A stretch of DNA of 64,000 nucleotides from Halomonas sp. THAF5a. Its GTDB lineage: Bacteria > Pseudomonadota > Gammaproteobacteria > Pseudomonadales > Halomonadaceae. The stretch lies in assembly GCF_009363755.1 (NCBI RefSeq), contig NZ_CP045417.1:868001-932000 (forward strand). The letters are read 5' to 3'. The notes beneath the pieces were generated by a model. The model saw only the letters and a program-made list of their open reading frames with translations. It had not been told where the DNA came from and ran no database searches. This document shows positions 34,437 through 42,778 of this stretch, piece after piece; position 1 is the first letter of the stretch; the number at the start of each line of letters is the position of its first letter. A program made the translations under genes and the position numbers.

Positions 34437-36167
34437 TCAGCGCCGGTGGCGGCCGCCGATCAGCTCGACGATCTCGTCGAACAGGTGGGTATCCAGCGCC
34501 TGGGCCATGTCGGTGGCCAGGCAGCGGCGGTAGAAGGGGCTCAGGTCCAGGCCCACGCCGAGGCCGAGCACCTCCACCTGGCCCTCGCGGGTGCGCCGGG
34601 CGACGACCTCCTTGAGGTGGTTGTCCAGGTAGTAGGGATCGTTGGCCAGGTTGGTGGCGCTGTCCGCCGGGCAGCCGTCGGAGATCACGATCAGGATGCG
34701 GCGCTTCTCGGGGCGGGCGAGCAGGCGCTCGCAGGCCCAGTCCACCGCCTCGCCGTCGATCCCCTCGCGGAACAGGTCGGGCTTGAGCAGCGCGGCGATG
34801 TCGGTGCGCGCGCGTCGCCAGCTGCGCTCGGCATCCTTGAACACCATGTGGCACACCTCGTTGAGGCGGCCCGGGCCACGGGGGCGGCCGCCGCTCATCC
34901 AGGCCTTGTAGGCGCGGCCGCCGTTCCAGGCGCCGGTGGTGAAGCCGAGCAGCTCGGTGCTCGCCCCGATCATCTCCAGGGCGCGGATCAGGCTCTCGGC
35001 CATCAGGGTCACCGGCACGATGTGGTGCTTCATCGAGCCGGAGCAGTCGATCAGCAGGCTGACGGCGCAGTCGGTGCCGAGCTTCACCTGGTCGCGATAG
35101 AAGAGGCGGCGCTCGGTGGGCGAGCTGACCAGCTGGGCGAGGCGCCGACCGTCGATGCGGCCCTCCTCCTCGCCGAAGGCGCGGCCGTCGACGCGCGGCT
35201 CCCAGAGCACGCTGCCCAGCCGACGGGCCAGGCGCGGCAGGTTGATGGCCTGCTCGGCGGTGGCCTGGTCGAGCGTCTCGCGGTACTCGCGCAGCAGGGC
35301 GCGGCGCACCAGGCTGCCCGCTGCGACCTCGCGGTCGAAGCGGGTGGTGAAGACCCGATAGGCCAGGGCGGCGTCCTCGAAGGTCTTGCTGTGCCCGGTG
35401 GTGGCGGCGGCGACCCCGTCCTCGTCGCCCTCGCCATCCTCGAGGTCGAGCAGCAGGGCGAAGGCGTCGCTGGGCGCCTCTTCCGGCTCCTCGTCGTCGT
35501 TCTCGCCGGCCTGTTCCCGCTCGTCGCGAACGCGTTTGCCGACGATCCGGGCGATGGCCAGGGCGTGCTCGGCGTAGGCCGCCTGGTCGTGGCGCTGGCG
35601 GCGCAGGCCGTAGAGCGCCGTGCCGAGCGCGCGCACCAGGGAGGCGCGGGTGCCCTCGATGTAGTCCTCGGTCTCCTCGAGCACCGGTTTGGCATTCAGC
35701 CGCGACCAGCACATCTGGGCCACGGTGTAGAGCAGCAGGCCGATGCTGCCCTCGGTGAGCCCGGAGCGGTAGAAGGCCCGCGACCAGTTCTCGAAGCGCT
35801 GCACCAGGTTGTCGGCCATGCCGGGCATGTCGTCGGGGACACGCGTCTCCACGCGCAGCTGCTCGAGCAGCTCGAAGACCAGTCGCTCGACCGGATCCTC
35901 CGGGCGGTGCGCGTGGTGCAGGGCCGGATCGGAGTGCAGCAGGCGCAGGGCCATGCCGTCGGCGGCGGCCCGGCAGTCGGCGAAGTCATCCTGGGCGGGA
36001 TCGACGCGCAGGTGTGGCGCCAGGGTCGACAGGCGCGATTCGCCCCGGTAGAGGCGCCGGCCGCGGTAGTGCAGGTCGGCCTCGCCGGTCAGGGCGCGCA
36101 GGCTGGCCGCGCACAGCTCCTCGATCCGCTGTTGGCGGCGCGCCTGCTGCTGGGCGCTCAGGGTCAT
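34437..36167 (-). CDS. cobT: CobT-like VWA-domain protein
   Basis: The 576-residue protein resembles CobT of the aerobic cobaltochelatase CobNST. The C-terminal half is a von Willebrand A domain with the metal motif DCSGSM at residues 374-379 and a later VISDGCPAD; a Glu/Asp-rich stretch (about 218-250) lies in the middle, shorter than in classical CobT. The ATG at 36167 overlaps the cobS stop by four bases. No CobN subunit and no other cobalamin gene is in the window, so either CobN is elsewhere or this pair serves another metalloenzyme or client. The reading frame runs open into the cobS region but that is a shadow. Confidence 0.85.
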   Translation of the reverse strand: MTLSAQQQARRQQRIEELCAASLRALTGEADLHYRGRRLYRGESRLSTLAPHLRVDPAQDDFADCRAAADGMALRLLHSDPALHHAHRPEDPVERLVFELLEQLRVETRVPDDMPGMADNLVQRFENWSRAFYRSGLTEGSIGLLLYTVAQMCWSRLNAKPVLEETEDYIEGTRASLVRALGTALYGLRRQRHDQAAYAEHALAIARIVGKRVRDEREQAGENDDEEPEEAPSDAFALLLDLEDGEGDEDGVAAATTGHSKTFEDAALAYRVFTTRFDREVAAGSLVRRALLREYRETLDQATAEQAINLPRLARRLGSVLWEPRVDGRAFGEEEGRIDGRRLAQLVSSPTERRLFYRDQVKLGTDCAVSLLIDCSGSMKHHIVPVTLMAESLIRALEMIGASTELLGFTTGAWNGGRAYKAWMSGGRPRGPGRLNEVCHMVFKDAERSWRRARTDIAALLKPDLFREGIDGEAVDWACERLLARPEKRRILIVISDGCPADSATNLANDPYYLDNHLKEVVARRTREGQVEVLGLGVGLDLSPFYRRCLATDMAQALDTHLFDEIVELIGGRHRR

Positions 36168-37144
36168 GAGGCACTCGCCTCCTTCATCCAGGATTCGTCG
36201 AGTTCCTCGCCGAAGCAGCGCTGGTAGTATTCGGCGACCAGCGGCCGCTCGGCCTCGTCGCACTTGTTGAGGAAGGAGAGCCGGAAGGCCAGGGCCGGAT
36301 TGCGGAAGATCTCGCAGTTCTCGGCCCAGGTGATCACCGTGCGCGGCGACATCAGGGTCGAGAGGTCGCCGGCGGCGAAGCCCTGGCGCGTCAGGTTGGC
36401 CACCGCCACCATCGAGGCGATCAGCTCGCGGCCCTTCTCGGTGTCCTTGCTGGGCACTCGGCCGAGCACGATGGCCGCCTCCTCCTCGCGGGGCAGGTAG
36501 TCGAGCTTGGCGACGATGTTCCAGCGGTCCATCTGGGCGTGGTTGAGCACCTGGGTGCCCTGGTAGAGCCCGGACAGGTTGCCCAGCCCCACCGTGTTGG
36601 CGGTGGCGAACAGCCGGAAGTAGGGGTGCGGGTGGATGACCCGGTTCTGGTCGAGCAGCGTGAAGTGGCCATCGCGCTCGAGGATGCGCTGGATGACGAA
36701 CATCACGTCCGGGCGGCCAGCGTCGTACTCGTCGAAGATCAGCGCCACCGGGCGCTGCAGCGACCAGGGCACGATGCCTTCCTGGAACTCGGTGACCTGC
36801 ACCCCGTCGCGGATCACGATGGCGTCCTTGCCCACCAGGTCGAGGCGGCTGATATGGCCGTCCAGGTTGACCCTCATGCAGGGCCAGTTGAGGCGTGCCG
36901 CCACCTGTTCGATATGGGTCGACTTGCCGGTACCGTGCAGCCCCTGAACCATCACCCGGCGGTTGCGGGTGAAGCCGGCGAGGATCGCCAGGGTCACGTC
37001 GGGGTTGAAGCGATAGGCCTCGTCGACCTCGGGCACGTACTCGTCGCGCCAGCTGAAGGCCGGGACCTCGAGATCGCTGTCGATGCCGAAGAGGTCGCGC
37101 ACCGACACCTGGATGTCGGGCTGGGCATTCATGGGGTCTGTCAT
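36164..37144 (-). CDS. cobS: CobS-like AAA+ ATPase (MoxR type)
   Basis: A 326-residue AAA+ protein very like alphaproteobacterial CobS: N-terminal [16 protein letters not shown], Walker [10 protein letters not shown] (68-76), Walker [11 protein letters not shown] (134-143), and sensor region [12 protein letters not shown]. CobS and CobT form a chaperone-like ring that powers cobalt insertion by CobN. I chose the ATG at 37144, which has GGAG six bases before it. It leads a five-gene operon, divergent from xsc copy 2 across about 250 bases. The shared control region suggests a link with sulfonate metabolism rather than only cobalamin synthesis. Confidence 0.87.
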   Translation of the reverse strand: MTDPMNAQPDIQVSVRDLFGIDSDLEVPAFSWRDEYVPEVDEAYRFNPDVTLAILAGFTRNRRVMVQGLHGTGKSTHIEQVAARLNWPCMRVNLDGHISRLDLVGKDAIVIRDGVQVTEFQEGIVPWSLQRPVALIFDEYDAGRPDVMFVIQRILERDGHFTLLDQNRVIHPHPYFRLFATANTVGLGNLSGLYQGTQVLNHAQMDRWNIVAKLDYLPREEEAAIVLGRVPSKDTEKGRELIASMVAVANLTRQGFAAGDLSTLMSPRTVITWAENCEIFRNPALAFRLSFLNKCDEAERPLVAEYYQRCFGEELDESWMKEASAS

Positions 37145-37233
37145 CACCGTCTCCTCGGCCCGTGGGACCGTTGACCTTGGGCGTCCCTGATCGAAACCGC
37201 TGGCAGGGGACGTCGCTGCCGGAGCGTACGCTG

Positions 37234-37263
37234 AGCATAGATCAGTTTCGCAAAAAGAATCAA
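37234..37263 (-). promoter_or_regulatory. Candidate cobST operon promoter
   Basis: On the minus strand TTGATT (37258-37263) and TATGCT (37234-37239) are spaced by 18 bases. The TTGATT and its flank are the counterpart of the element facing iclR upstream of xsc copy 1. Confidence 0.5.
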
Positions 37264-37289
37264 ATTGTATCGTTTTATGGAATTTGTCC

Positions 37290-37318
37290 TTGACGGGGGG
37301 TGCCTGGCTGCCTAGAGT
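37290..37318 (+). promoter_or_regulatory. Candidate xsc copy 2 promoter
   Basis: TTGACG (37290-37295), 17 bases, TAGAGT (37313-37318). The AT-rich GTTTTATGGAATTT lies just upstream at 37272-37285, as at copy 1 but two bases further from the -35. Confidence 0.65.
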
Positions 37319-37325
37319 CTCTCCG

Positions 37326-37344
37326 TATTCCGGAAGCCGGAATA
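37326..37344. promoter_or_regulatory. 19-base operator palindrome at xsc copy 2
   Basis: Perfect inverted repeat TATTCCGG-N3-CCGGAATA. It contains TTCC-N7-GGAA, the same core as the palindrome at xsc copy 1, with the TTCC at the same ten-base distance from the -10 hexamer. The outer bases differ from copy 1, so the core is what has been conserved. Confidence 0.65.
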
Positions 37345-37392
37345 AATCATCTCATATAAGACAACCCGGATGACGGGCTCGGAGGACACCCC

Positions 37393-39213
37393 ATGAGCAC
37401 CCAAGACACCACAGATACCCGCCAGGTCGTGAAAGGCAAGCAGAAGATGACCCCCTCGGAAGCCTTCGTGGAGACCCTGGTCGCCAACGGGGTGACCGAC
37501 ATGTTCGGCATCATGGGCTCGGCCTTCATGGACGCCATGGACATCTTCGCCCCGGCCGGCATCCGCCTGGTCCCGGTGGTCCACGAGCAGGGCGCCGCGC
37601 ACATGGCCGACGGCTATGCTCGCGTCTCCGGCCGCCACGGCGCCGTGATCGGCCAGAACGGCCCCGGCATCTCCAACTGCGTGACCGGCATCGCCGCGGC
37701 CTACTGGGCGCACAGCCCGGTGGTCATCGTGACCCCCGAGACCGGCACCACCGGCATCGGCCTGGGCGGCTTCCAGGAGTGCCACCAGCTGCCGATGTTC
37801 CAGGAGTTCACCAAGTACCAGGGCCACGTGACCCACCCGGCGCGCATGGCCGAGTACACCGGTCGCTGCTTCGACCGCGCCATGTCCGAGATGGGCCCGA
37901 CCCAGCTCAACATCCCGCGCGACTACTTCTACGGCGAGATCGAGTGCGAGATTCCCGAGCCGGCGCGCCTCGACCGCGGCCCGGGCGGTACCAAGACCCT
38001 CAACGAGGCTGCCGAGCTGCTGGCCAACGCCAAGTTCCCGGTGATCGTCTCCGGCGGCGGCGTGGTGATGGCCGACGGCGTCGAGGCCTGTAAGGCGCTG
38101 GCCGAGCGTCTGGGCGCGCCGGTGGTCAACAGCTACCAGCACAACGACTCCTTCCCGGCCAGCCACCCGCTGTGGTGCGGTCCGCTGGGCTACCAGGGCT
38201 CCAAGGCCGGCATGAAGCTGATCAGTCAGGCCGACGTGGTGGTGGCACTGGGCACCCGCCTGGGGCCGTTCGGCACCCTGCCGCAGCACGGCATGGACTA
38301 CTGGCCGAAGGACGCCAAGATCATCCAGATCGACGCCGACCACAAGATGCTGGGCCTGGTGAAGAAGATCGCCGTGGGCATCTGCGGCGACGCCAAGGAA
38401 GCCGCCGAGGCGATCACCGAGCGCCTGTCCAGCCGCGACCTGGCCTGCGACGCCACCAAGGCCGAGCGCGCCGAGCAGATCGCCAGCGAGAAGGCCGCCT
38501 GGGAGCGCGAGCTCGACGAGTGGACCCACGAGAAGGACCCGTTCAGCCTCGACGCCATCGACGAGGCCAAGGGCGAGACGCCGTTCTCCGGCGGCGAGTA
38601 CCTGCACCCGCGCCAGGTGCTGCGCGAGCTCGAGAAGGCCATGCCGGACGACGTGATGGTCTCCACCGACATCGGCAACATCAACGCCGTGGCGCACAGC
38701 TACCTGCGCTTCGAGAAGCCGCGCAGCTTCTTCGCCCCGATGAGCTTCGGCAACTGCGGCTACGCGCTGCCGACCATCATGGGCGCCAAGGTGGCCGCAC
38801 CGGAGCGTCCGGCGATCGCCTACGCCGGTGACGGCGCCTGGGGCATGAGCCTGATGGAGATCATGACCGCGGTGCGTCACGAGATCCCGGTGACCGCGGT
38901 GGTGTTCCACAACCGCCAGTGGGGCGCCGAGAAGAAGAACCAGGTCGAGTTCTACAACCGTCGCTTCGTGGCCGGTGAGCTGGACAACCAGAGCTTCGCC
39001 GAGATCGGCCGGGCGATGGGTGCCGAGGGCATCACCGTGGACCGCCTGGAGGACGTGGGTCCGGCGCTGAAGAAGGCGGTGGACATGCAGATGAACGAGG
39101 GCAAGACCTGCGTCATCGAGGTCATGTGCACCCGCGAGCTTGGCGACCCCTTCCGCCGCGACGCGCTGAAGAAGCCGGTGCGCCTGCTCGAGAAGTACCA
39201 GGACTACGTCTGA
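37393..39213 (+). CDS. xsc: Sulfoacetaldehyde acetyltransferase, copy 2
   Basis: Second 606-residue Xsc, with the same thiamine-diphosphate motifs and catalytic Glu65 as copy 1. It differs at residues 4-7 (QDTT rather than DNTA) and at 357 (Ala rather than Ser). GGAGG lies before the ATG. This copy sits beside the taurine dehydrogenase genes, from which an insertion sequence now separates it, so it is probably the taurine-pathway copy, while copy 1 is linked with pta and exporters. Confidence 0.96.
   Translation: MSTQDTTDTRQVVKGKQKMTPSEAFVETLVANGVTDMFGIMGSAFMDAMDIFAPAGIRLVPVVHEQGAAHMADGYARVSGRHGAVIGQNGPGISNCVTGIAAAYWAHSPVVIVTPETGTTGIGLGGFQECHQLPMFQEFTKYQGHVTHPARMAEYTGRCFDRAMSEMGPTQLNIPRDYFYGEIECEIPEPARLDRGPGGTKTLNEAAELLANAKFPVIVSGGGVVMADGVEACKALAERLGAPVVNSYQHNDSFPASHPLWCGPLGYQGSKAGMKLISQADVVVALGTRLGPFGTLPQHGMDYWPKDAKIIQIDADHKMLGLVKKIAVGICGDAKEAAEAITERLSSRDLACDATKAERAEQIASEKAAWERELDEWTHEKDPFSLDAIDEAKGETPFSGGEYLHPRQVLRELEKAMPDDVMVSTDIGNINAVAHSYLRFEKPRSFFAPMSFGNCGYALPTIMGAKVAAPERPAIAYAGDGAWGMSLMEIMTAVRHEIPVTAVVFHNRQWGAEKKNQVEFYNRRFVAGELDNQSFAEIGRAMGAEGITVDRLEDVGPALKKAVDMQMNEGKTCVIEVMCTRELGDPFRRDALKKPVRLLEKYQDYV
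37393..39213 (+). repeat. Near-identical 1.8-kb direct repeat, unit 2
   Basis: Counterpart of the repeat at 23793-25613, same orientation, offset 13,600 bases. The terminator stem after it is also conserved, so the duplicated unit includes regulatory region, gene and terminator. Confidence 0.9.
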
Positions 39214-39247
39214 TCGAACCTCCAACCGAACGTGCTGCAACGTGTTT

Positions 39248-39274
39248 CCCCCGGCCTTGCCGGGGGTTTTTTTT
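39248..39274 (+). terminator. Terminator after xsc copy 2, with IS junction
   Basis: Stem CCCCCGGC/GCCGGGGG with a CTT loop followed by eight T residues at 39267-39274. The insertion sequence begins at the next base, and the eight T residues recur at its far end, so the terminator was the insertion target and remains functional in appearance. Confidence 0.88.
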
Positions 39275-40602
39275 GGTTCTTCGCAGATCAGCGTGAAACA
39301 GGCAGGGCTTGAGGCGAGGGCTGGATAGAGAAACGGCGGTGAATCCGAGTAAGCTGATATTCGCCAAAACGTCAGCCTACGGACACCGCCGTTGCCATGG
39401 ATGCTACCCCGCTCAGCCTGTTCTGGAAAGGGTTCACTGTCGCCCACCACGAGTTCCTGGATCCTCAGACGCTACGGCTCCAGTTGGAGCCCGATGACCT
39501 GACCCCGCCTGTCTGCAGCGGCTGTGACCACGCCTGTTGCCTGGTCCATGACGTGCATCGCCGGCGCGTCCGCGAGGCGCCGCTGCTGATCTACCGAGTG
39601 GAGCTGGATGTCCCGGTGCGGCGCCTGCGCTGCCCGACCTGTGGTCCGACACGAGAGCGCATCGACTGGCTACCCGGGCGCTCGCCGGTCACCACCACAC
39701 TGCGCCAGTGGGTGGAGCGCCTGGTCACGTTGCTGCCGATCCGGCATGTCGCGGATCTGGTCGGCTTGCACTGGCATACCGTCAAGACCATCGACAAGCA
39801 GCGCCTGCAACGCGACCTGCCGGCACCGGATCCGACACGCTTGCGGCGGCTGATGATGGACGAGTTTGCCCTGCACAAGGGACACCGCTACGCCACCGTG
39901 GTCGCCTGCGCCGACACTCAGCAGGTGGTATGGATCGGCGAAGGCCGCTCCCGCGAGTCGATCCGCCCCTTCTTCGCGTGGCTGGGCGAGGCACGAGAGC
40001 TGATCGAGGCCGTGGCCATGGACATGAACTCGGCCTTCGATTGTGAGGTGAAGGACCAGTGCCCCAACGCCGAGGTGGTCTACGACCGCTTCCACGTGGT
40101 GGCCAAGTACGGGCGCGAAGTGATGGATCGGGTACGCGTCGATCAGGCTAACCAGCTGCGCGACGACAAGGCGGCCCGCAAGGTGATCAAGGGCAGTCGT
40201 TGGCTGCTGCTGCGCAACGCCGACAATCTCAAGCCCGAGCAGGCGGTGAAGCTGGAGGAGCTGCTGGCGGCCAATGCGTCACTGACCACGGCGTACCTGC
40301 TCAAGGATCAGCTCAAGACCCTGTGGTTTGCCGACGACGAAGCCACCGCCCGAAACGCCTGGCAGGAGTGGCATGCCATGGCGACCAGCAGTGGCATCGA
40401 GGCCTTGGAACGTTTCGCCAAGCGGTTGGTCCCGTACCTCGAAGGGATCCTGTCCAGCGCCCGGCACCGGCTGAACACCAGCGTGCTGGAGGGCATGAAC
40501 AACCGGATCAAGGTCATCAAGCGGATGGCCTACGGGTATCGCGACACGGCGTACTTCTTCCTGAAGATCCGTGCCGCATTTCCCGGCAAAGTGCGATGAA
40601 CC
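39275..40602 (+). mobile_element. Intact ISL3-family insertion sequence (1328 bp)
   Basis: Ends are 24-base imperfect inverted repeats beginning GGTTCTTCGCA on the left and GGTTCATCGCA on the right (17 of 24 match). Eight T residues at 39267-39274 and 40603-40610 form an exact 8-base target duplication, the length typical of ISL3. One transposase gene fills the element. The intact ends and perfect duplication indicate a recent insertion. It separates xsc from tauX. Confidence 0.9.
39397..40599 (+). CDS. ISL3-family transposase
   Basis: A 400-residue DDE transposase. The N terminus has the zinc-finger pattern CSGCDHACC...CPTCG (about residues 41-88), followed by a helix-turn-helix (VADLVGLHWHTVKTIDK) and the DDE core: MMDEFALHKG for the first Asp, VYDRFHVV for the second, and LEGMNNRIKVIKRMAYGYRD with the final Glu. 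Nothing is truncated and the stop codon lies in the right inverted repeat, so it is probably active. Confidence 0.93.
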   Translation: MDATPLSLFWKGFTVAHHEFLDPQTLRLQLEPDDLTPPVCSGCDHACCLVHDVHRRRVREAPLLIYRVELDVPVRRLRCPTCGPTRERIDWLPGRSPVTTTLRQWVERLVTLLPIRHVADLVGLHWHTVKTIDKQRLQRDLPAPDPTRLRRLMMDEFALHKGHRYATVVACADTQQVVWIGEGRSRESIRPFFAWLGEARELIEAVAMDMNSAFDCEVKDQCPNAEVVYDRFHVVAKYGREVMDRVRVDQANQLRDDKAARKVIKGSRWLLLRNADNLKPEQAVKLEELLAANASLTTAYLLKDQLKTLWFADDEATARNAWQEWHAMATSSGIEALERFAKRLVPYLEGILSSARHRLNTSVLEGMNNRIKVIKRMAYGYRDTAYFFLKIRAAFPGKVR

Positions 40603-40610
40603 TTTTTTTT
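40603..40610. repeat. Right copy of 8-base target duplication
   Basis: Eight T residues directly after the insertion sequence, matching those at 39267-39274. Confidence 0.8.
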
Positions 40611-40805
40611 GCCCGTCTCACGGCACTCGCGCCGGGATCTTCGTCGTGGCCGCCCTGGTCCAACCGCCGGGATGCATCTGGCGCTAATGCCCCCTCGGCT
40701 TTGGCAGTACGCTGGATTCGTTCGCGGCCTATGTGCCGCCGTGATGCCTCAACCGCATCCGTTATCCGAGACAGACTCAACAACCATAACCCTCAGGAGC
40801 CCGAC

Positions 40806-41189
40806 ATGAGCCAACCGACTACCGCACTCCTCGAAGCCTTCAGCGACGCCCTGAACCGTCACGACATCGATGCCGTCATGAGCATGATGACCGACGACTG
40901 CGTCTTCCACGCCATCGCCGGCCCGGAGCTGCAGGGCAAGAGCTTTGTCGGCCAGGCCGAGGTCCGCCAGGGCCTCGAGAACGCCTGGAAGACCGCCCCC
41001 GACGCCAGCTGGACCGATGCCGAGCACCACGTGATCGGCGACAAGGGCTTCACCGAGTCCACCTACCAGGGCACCACCACCGATGGCGTGCGCTCCGAGG
41101 CGCGCATGATCGATGCCTTCACCTTCCGCGACGGCAAGATCGCCGTGAAGAACGCCTTCCGCAAGAACCGTCCCCCGGTCAACGCCTGA
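40806..41189 (+). CDS. tauX: Taurine dehydrogenase small subunit (NTF2-like)
   Basis: The 127-residue protein has an NTF2/SnoaL-like fold (ALLEAFSDALNRHDIDAVMSMMTDDCVFHAI at the start, MIDAFTFRDGKIAVKNAF at the end), as does TauX of the Paracoccus and Rhodobacter taurine dehydrogenase. It lies 46 bases before tauY and about 200 bases after an insertion sequence that now separates it from xsc; the 195 bases between hold no gene. Its role is as partner of TauY in oxidative deamination of taurine to sulfoacetaldehyde and ammonium. Confidence 0.82.
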   Translation: MSQPTTALLEAFSDALNRHDIDAVMSMMTDDCVFHAIAGPELQGKSFVGQAEVRQGLENAWKTAPDASWTDAEHHVIGDKGFTESTYQGTTTDGVRSEARMIDAFTFRDGKIAVKNAFRKNRPPVNA

Positions 41190-41235
41190 TCGCTTCGGGT
41201 TCGAGTAAGGCATCTAGACTGTGAGGAGTCCGATC

Positions 41236-42678
41236 ATGGAGACAACAATGCCAAGAAGCAGGGCGGAGACCGAGGCGACCAGTACCTCACCCTCCCAGCC
41301 ATATGATCCGGCCTATGACCCCCTGAAGAGCACCACCCCGGGGGCGGGTCGTGACTATGCGCCGACCTACTGGATCGGCACCGCCGGCGAGCCGCCGGCC
41401 GATGACGGGCCCATCACCCAGGACACGGACGCCGATGTGGTCATCATCGGCTCCGGCTTCACGGGGCTGACGGCGGCGATCTTCCTGGCCCAGGAGTACG
41501 GCATCAAGGCCACGGTGCTCGAGGCCAACCGCGCCAGCTGGGGCTGCTCGACCCGTAACGGCGGCCAGGCCCAGTGTGCCTCCGGGCGCCTCAAGCGCTC
41601 CCAGTGGATCCAGCGCTATGGCCTGGACACCGCCCTGAAGCTGCATCGCGAGTGCCTCGACGGCATGGCGACCTTCAAGGAGCTGATCAAGGACATCGAC
41701 TGCGATCCCCAGCCCGGCGGCCATCTCTATGTGGCCCATCGCGACAAGGTGATGCCGACCCTCGAGAAGGAAGCGAAGCTGCTGCGCGAGACCTTCGACT
41801 ACGACGCGCGGATCCTCGATGCCGACACGGTGAAGCGTGACTGGATCGGCGATCAGGAGGCGGCCGGCGCCATGCACGAGCCGGAGGGCATCGGCATCCA
41901 CGCCGGCAAGCTGGCCTTCGGCTACCACCGCAAGGCTCGCGCGCTGGGCGTGAAGATTCACCCGGCGAGCCCGGTGCAGGGCTTCGAGACCCGCGGCGGC
42001 GTGCACTACCTCAAGACCCCGGGTGGGGTGGTCAAGGCACGGGCGGTGGGCATCGCCACCGGCGGCTACACCTCCCAGAGCCTGCATCGCGAGCTCAAGA
42101 ACCGCCTGCTGCCGATCCTCTCGAACTCCATCGTCACCCGGCCGCTGACCGACGACGAGATCGAGGCCTGCAGCCTGCGTACGCGCCAGGTGATCACCGA
42201 TACCCGGATCCTGCGCCACTACTACCGCCTGCTGCCGGACAACCGACTGCAGATCGGCAGCCGCAGCGCCATCACCGGCCGCGATGCGCCGCAGAAGAAG
42301 TACGAGTCGATGCTGATCGGCGATATGCACCGCAAGTTCCCGACGCTCAAGGGGGTCGACATCGACTACTCCTGGTGGGGCTGGGTGGACGTCAGTCACG
42401 ACATGATGCCGCGCATCCATCAGCCCGATGCCAAGGAGACGGTCTACTACGCCCTGGGCTACGGCGGCAACGGCGTGATGTACTCGGCCCAGGCCGGTAA
42501 GCGCCTGGCGCAGTGGATCGCCGGGCACGGCCAGGAGCTGGACCTGCCGATCTTCACCTCCCGGCTGCCGTTCCCCAACCTGCGCGAGAAGGTCGAGTCC
42601 GAGGCGTTCGCCCCCTTCCGGCGCTTCGGCCAGCGCTTCCTCTACCGCTGGTACCACCTGAAGGACGAGGTGATCTAG
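41236..42678 (+). CDS. tauY: Taurine dehydrogenase large subunit (FAD, DAO family)
   Basis: FAD-dependent oxidoreductase, 480 residues, that with TauX oxidises taurine and passes electrons to the respiratory chain, probably via cytochrome c. The dinucleotide motif VVIIGSGFTGLTAAIFLAQ lies about 70 residues in, after a Pro-rich N-terminal extension; further marks are SWGCSTRNGGQAQCASG and the C-terminal GYGGNGVMYSAQAGKRLA. AGGAG lies eight bases before the ATG at 41236. A terminator follows, and the regulator tauR converges from the other side. Confidence 0.87.
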   Translation: METTMPRSRAETEATSTSPSQPYDPAYDPLKSTTPGAGRDYAPTYWIGTAGEPPADDGPITQDTDADVVIIGSGFTGLTAAIFLAQEYGIKATVLEANRASWGCSTRNGGQAQCASGRLKRSQWIQRYGLDTALKLHRECLDGMATFKELIKDIDCDPQPGGHLYVAHRDKVMPTLEKEAKLLRETFDYDARILDADTVKRDWIGDQEAAGAMHEPEGIGIHAGKLAFGYHRKARALGVKIHPASPVQGFETRGGVHYLKTPGGVVKARAVGIATGGYTSQSLHRELKNRLLPILSNSIVTRPLTDDEIEACSLRTRQVITDTRILRHYYRLLPDNRLQIGSRSAITGRDAPQKKYESMLIGDMHRKFPTLKGVDIDYSWWGWVDVSHDMMPRIHQPDAKETVYYALGYGGNGVMYSAQAGKRLAQWIAGHGQELDLPIFTSRLPFPNLREKVESEAFAPFRRFGQRFLYRWYHLKDEVI

Positions 42679-42700
42679 GCATCATCTTGCCCAGCGATTG

Positions 42701-42721
42701 AAGCCGCCCTCGGGGCGGCTT
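42701..42721 (+). terminator. Terminator after tauY
   Basis: Stem AAGCCGCCC/GGGCGGCTT with a three-base loop and TTCTTG after it, 23 bases after the tauY stop. Confidence 0.8.
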
Positions 42722-42778
42722 TCTTGTGGGCGGGGACATCGAGCGGGCGGTGTCGAGATGGCCTGAGGAGAGCGCTGT

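Noticed and set aside
33633..36227. An 864-residue plus-strand frame opposite the cobT operon
   Set aside because: Overlaps five well-supported minus-strand genes and crosses their boundaries; no ribosome binding site or motif.
34437..37238. CobT extended upstream into a 933-residue protein
   Set aside because: The extra N-terminal part is the out-of-frame shadow of cobS. The ATG at 36167 overlapping the cobS stop is the normal coupled start.
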